DNA of 39,185 nucleotides from a virus. Of the stretch, positions 38,759 through 39,185 are shown piece by piece. The notes beneath the pieces were generated by a model, which saw only the letters and a list, made by a program, of their open reading frames with translations, was not told the origin of the DNA and did not search any database. The stretch is taken from IMG/VR virus record IMGVR_UViG_3300032046_000082, positions 1 through 39,185 of that record; one strand, given 5' to 3'. The translations under genes and the position numbers were made by a program. The first letter of the stretch is position 1; every line of letters begins with the position of its first letter.

Positions 38759-39185
38759 ATGAAGGACTTATCTTGCCTCGATACTATTATTACCGACAAC
38801 CTTGCAGTTCATATTGATTTATCTAATCAAAACTCATGGAATTTAAATACAGGTTTTACATCAGTTAGTTTAACTAAGTGGCGTAATGCTGTGTCTGACA
38901 ACATTTTTCTCTATGATTTTGGTTTGACTGCTTTCGATAATGGACGTGTAAATAAAATGTACAACACATTAACGATAGTACCTACCGATAAGAAATTAAC
39001 ATTATACAGCGTTGGAAATAATACAGCGACTGGTGGTACTTTTCATACATTATATCCAATAACAGGTATGACATCAACTCCAGTTGGTAATTATTTCAAT
39101 GTCGATGGTGGTTATTTACAGGGGTTTTTTAAGCTAAAGAACTATAATTATGAATTATTACCGCCTAGATACGGTAGTGGAATTA
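38759..39185 (+). CDS. Putative virion structural protein (partial, runs off the window)
   Basis: 142 codons are open to the window edge. The product begins MKDLSCLDTIITDNLAVHID and is rich in Asn, Thr, Tyr and Gly, with YLQGFFKLKNYNYELLPPRY near the visible end. No signal peptide or enzyme motif. The composition and the late-type element match the other plus-strand virion genes of the window, such as those at 769 and 4264. No family recognised. Confidence 0.5.
   Translation, partial: MKDLSCLDTIITDNLAVHIDLSNQNSWNLNTGFTSVSLTKWRNAVSDNIFLYDFGLTAFDNGRVNKMYNTLTIVPTDKKLTLYSVGNNTATGGTFHTLYPITGMTSTPVGNYFNVDGGYLQGFFKLKNYNYELLPPRYGSGI

Noticed and set aside
1-39185. CRISPR arrays, insertion sequences, rRNA or tRNA genes, integrase or attachment sites
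   Set aside because: No regularly spaced repeats, transposase motifs, RNA-gene cores or integrase motifs were seen on either strand.

Overview
The window is AT-rich DNA from a contractile-tailed, T4-type bacteriophage (Caudoviricetes), almost certainly infecting a member of the Bacteroidota. The phage assignment rests on recognisable T4-type virion genes: tail sheath (gp18-like), sheath/tail terminator (gp15-like), two neck proteins (gp14- and gp13-like), major capsid protein (gp23), a core/scaffold-like protein (gp22 position), prohead protease (gp21), portal (gp20) and large terminase (gp17). The host inference comes from three things: start codons have A/T-rich leaders with no Shine-Dalgarno sequence, even for the capsid, portal and terminase genes; there is a lipoprotein of typical Bacteroidota style; and the structural proteins are Asn/Ser/Thr-rich.

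Layout. 1-7028: sheath (partial, minus), a large virion protein (plus), a lipoprotein and a membrane pentapeptide-repeat protein (minus), two virion-like proteins (plus), gp15-like (minus). 7060-13473: a tight plus-strand operon of accessory and nucleotide/RNA metabolism genes: KTSC-domain protein, GDVD nucleotidyltransferase, small (p)ppGpp-hydrolase-like HD protein, zinc ribbon, RlaP-type nucleotidyltransferase, thymidylate synthase and several unknowns. 13470-15126: gp14- and gp13-like neck genes (minus). 15159-17348: a short plus operon ending in a UvrD/Rep-type SF1 helicase. 17345-19209: five small minus-strand genes, all membrane or secreted and several with coiled coils, a candidate lysis/envelope cassette. 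19312-23369: capsid, scaffold-like protein and protease (minus). 23457-29415: a giant baseplate-hub-like protein and a two-domain cell-wall hydrolase (plus). 29405-38673: coiled-coil protein, portal, terminase, an acidic protein, a 782-aa low-complexity protein, a small protein and a late-type nucleotidyltransferase (minus). 38759-end: a partial plus-strand virion-like gene. No gap over 300 bases lacks a gene.

The most striking non-coding signal is a 10-base element, GTATTTATWA, found 18 times with an exact GTATTTAT core and twice with one first-base change. It lies in front of nearly every virion operon and reads in the direction of the gene on either strand. It is the exact reverse complement of the T4 late-promoter core TATAAATAC, yet its orientation is consistently opposite to the T4 arrangement. 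It is missing in gene sense from the two plus-strand metabolic/helicase operons, so it looks like a late-gene signature. Upstream of the terminase gene, a promoter-plus-hairpin cassette is duplicated and may produce a short RNA.

Taken together, the plus-strand operons would supply nucleotide, RNA-repair, alarmone and helicase functions. The minus-strand blocks and the hub block would build the head, neck and tail, with proteolytic head maturation, and a membrane cassette may serve lysis. All assignments were made by reading the sequence; no database search was run.
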